Shown piece by piece: positions 6,249-6,748 of a stretch of DNA of 6,748 bases. A model generated the notes under the pieces. That model was given only the letters and a program-made list of their open reading frames with translations. It was not told where the DNA came from and made no database searches. Every line of letters begins with the position of its first letter. Position 1 is the first letter of the stretch. Source of the DNA: an uncultured Chloroflexota bacterium (lineage in GTDB: Bacteria; Chloroflexota; Dehalococcoidia; UBA3495); the NCBI GenBank assembly GCA_913020235.1, contig CAJWBT010000132.1, positions 1 through 6,748 of the forward strand, read 5' to 3'. Made by a program: the position numbers and the translations under genes.

Positions 6249-6746
6249 CTAGTTGGATTGCGTCCCGCCGTGCTCGGCGACATACGCCGGGTAAGGGCGG
6301 GGCGTCCGGAACTCGGCGAACGCCGTCAGACACTCCTGGCGCTCCTGGCTGGTGAGGAAATCAGGCGCGTACTCCTGAAGCAGCTCCCCGTGGGGTCCGG
6401 TGAAGGCCCGGATCATGTCCATCATAGCGTTGAAAGAGCGCTTCCGGAGCTGGATACAGGTGGGGCTCACCGCAAGCAGTTGTTCGCACCACCGGTCCAC
6501 CTCGTCCTCCAGAACATCCTCGGGCACCACCTTGTTGACCAGGCCCAGCTGGTACGCTTCCTGCGCGGTGTAGCGGGGGAGGAAGAAGTGCATCTCCTTG
6601 GCCCGCTTCATCCCCATGATCAGCGCCGACAGCGCCACGGTGTACCCGTGATGGGGGCTACCCACGCGGGCGCCGTTGTGCCCGAAGATGGCAGTATCGG
6701 CCGCGATGGTGATGTCGCAGGTGTAGGCCAGGTGGTTACCCCCGCC
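6249..6746 (-). CDS. MenB/BadI-type crotonase, 3' part (possible ring-opening hydrolase)
   Basis: The last 165 residues are visible. The reading frame stays open from the stop at 6249 to the right edge of the window; a GTG at 6665 is internal, because the conserved family core continues upstream of it. The visible part begins GGGNHLAYTCDITIAADTAI and continues FGHNGARVGSPHHGY, which aligns with the MenB/BadI core rather than ordinary hydratases: the hydratase glutamate after GGG is replaced by Asn. Downstream RAKEMHFF, YTAQEAYQLGLVNKVVP and SPTCIQLRKRSFNA match the family. MenB closes a ring by Claisen condensation; BadI opens 2-ketocyclohexanecarboxyl-CoA by the reverse-type reaction with water. 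Next to a BadH-like gene the BadI role fits best. However, E. coli MenB Asp163, also Asp in BadI as I recall it, is His here (visible residue 32), so the reaction is uncertain. It is the first gene of the visible operon. Confidence 0.85.
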   Translation of the reverse strand, partial: GGGNHLAYTCDITIAADTAIFGHNGARVGSPHHGYTVALSALIMGMKRAKEMHFFLPRYTAQEAYQLGLVNKVVPEDVLEDEVDRWCEQLLAVSPTCIQLRKRSFNAMMDMIRAFTGPHGELLQEYAPDFLTSQERQECLTAFAEFRTPRPYPAYVAEHGGTQSN

Positions 6747-6748
6747 GA

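Noticed and set aside
6249..6665. Complete 138-residue crotonase starting at GTG 6665
   Set aside because: The frame stays open upstream and encodes the conserved GGG...CDITIA core of the family, so the GTG is an internal Val codon and the gene is cut by the window edge.

Overview
The window is GC-rich, apparently chromosomal bacterial DNA. All seven recognisable protein genes lie on the minus strand, so transcription runs from high to low coordinates. Codons are strongly G/C-ending, which produces long antisense shadow ORFs. Shine-Dalgarno (SD) sites precede the genes. There is no rRNA, tRNA, CRISPR array or mobile element. The sequence does not fix the organism. A GC-rich environmental bacterium rich in acyl-CoA enzymes (for example Chloroflexota or a proteobacterial lineage) would fit, but this is only a guess.

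In transcription order: (1) the 3' part of a MenB/BadI-type crotonase (6746-6249), cut by the window edge; (2) a BadH-like short-chain dehydrogenase (SDR; 6212-5415); (3) an AliB-like acyl-CoA dehydrogenase with Asp in place of the usual catalytic Glu (5351-4203); (4) an AliA/CaiC-like AMP-forming acyl-CoA ligase (4160-2508); (5) a 263-nt gap with small repeats; (6) a catalytically complete SDR (2244-1426); (7) a second SDR overlapping it by one base (1426-665) that has lost the Rossmann glycines and the catalytic Lys; (8) a 140-nt gap with a strong hairpin; (9) the 5' part of an enoyl-CoA hydratase (524-3), cut by the left edge.

Together the genes match the alicyclic-acid route known from Rhodopseudomonas palustris (ali/bad genes). 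The ligase activates a cyclohexanecarboxylate-type acid to its CoA ester. The dehydrogenase makes the 1-ene-CoA, the hydratase adds water, the BadH-like SDR oxidises the 2-hydroxyl to a ketone, and the BadI-like crotonase would open the ring hydrolytically to a dicarboxyl-CoA (pimeloyl-CoA in the reference pathway). None of these steps needs oxygen. The assignment rests on motifs and the co-occurrence of all five enzyme types; the true substrate could be a substituted or polycyclic relative.

The most unusual element is the coupled SDR pair. The upstream gene keeps every catalytic motif. The downstream gene is a full-length open frame in which the cofactor and catalytic motifs are replaced. 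This resembles BbsCD of anaerobic toluene degradation, where an inactive SDR subunit assembles with an active one, and suggests a heteromeric dehydrogenase with a pseudoenzyme subunit. The crotonase also departs from MenB/BadI at key active-site positions, so its reaction may differ.
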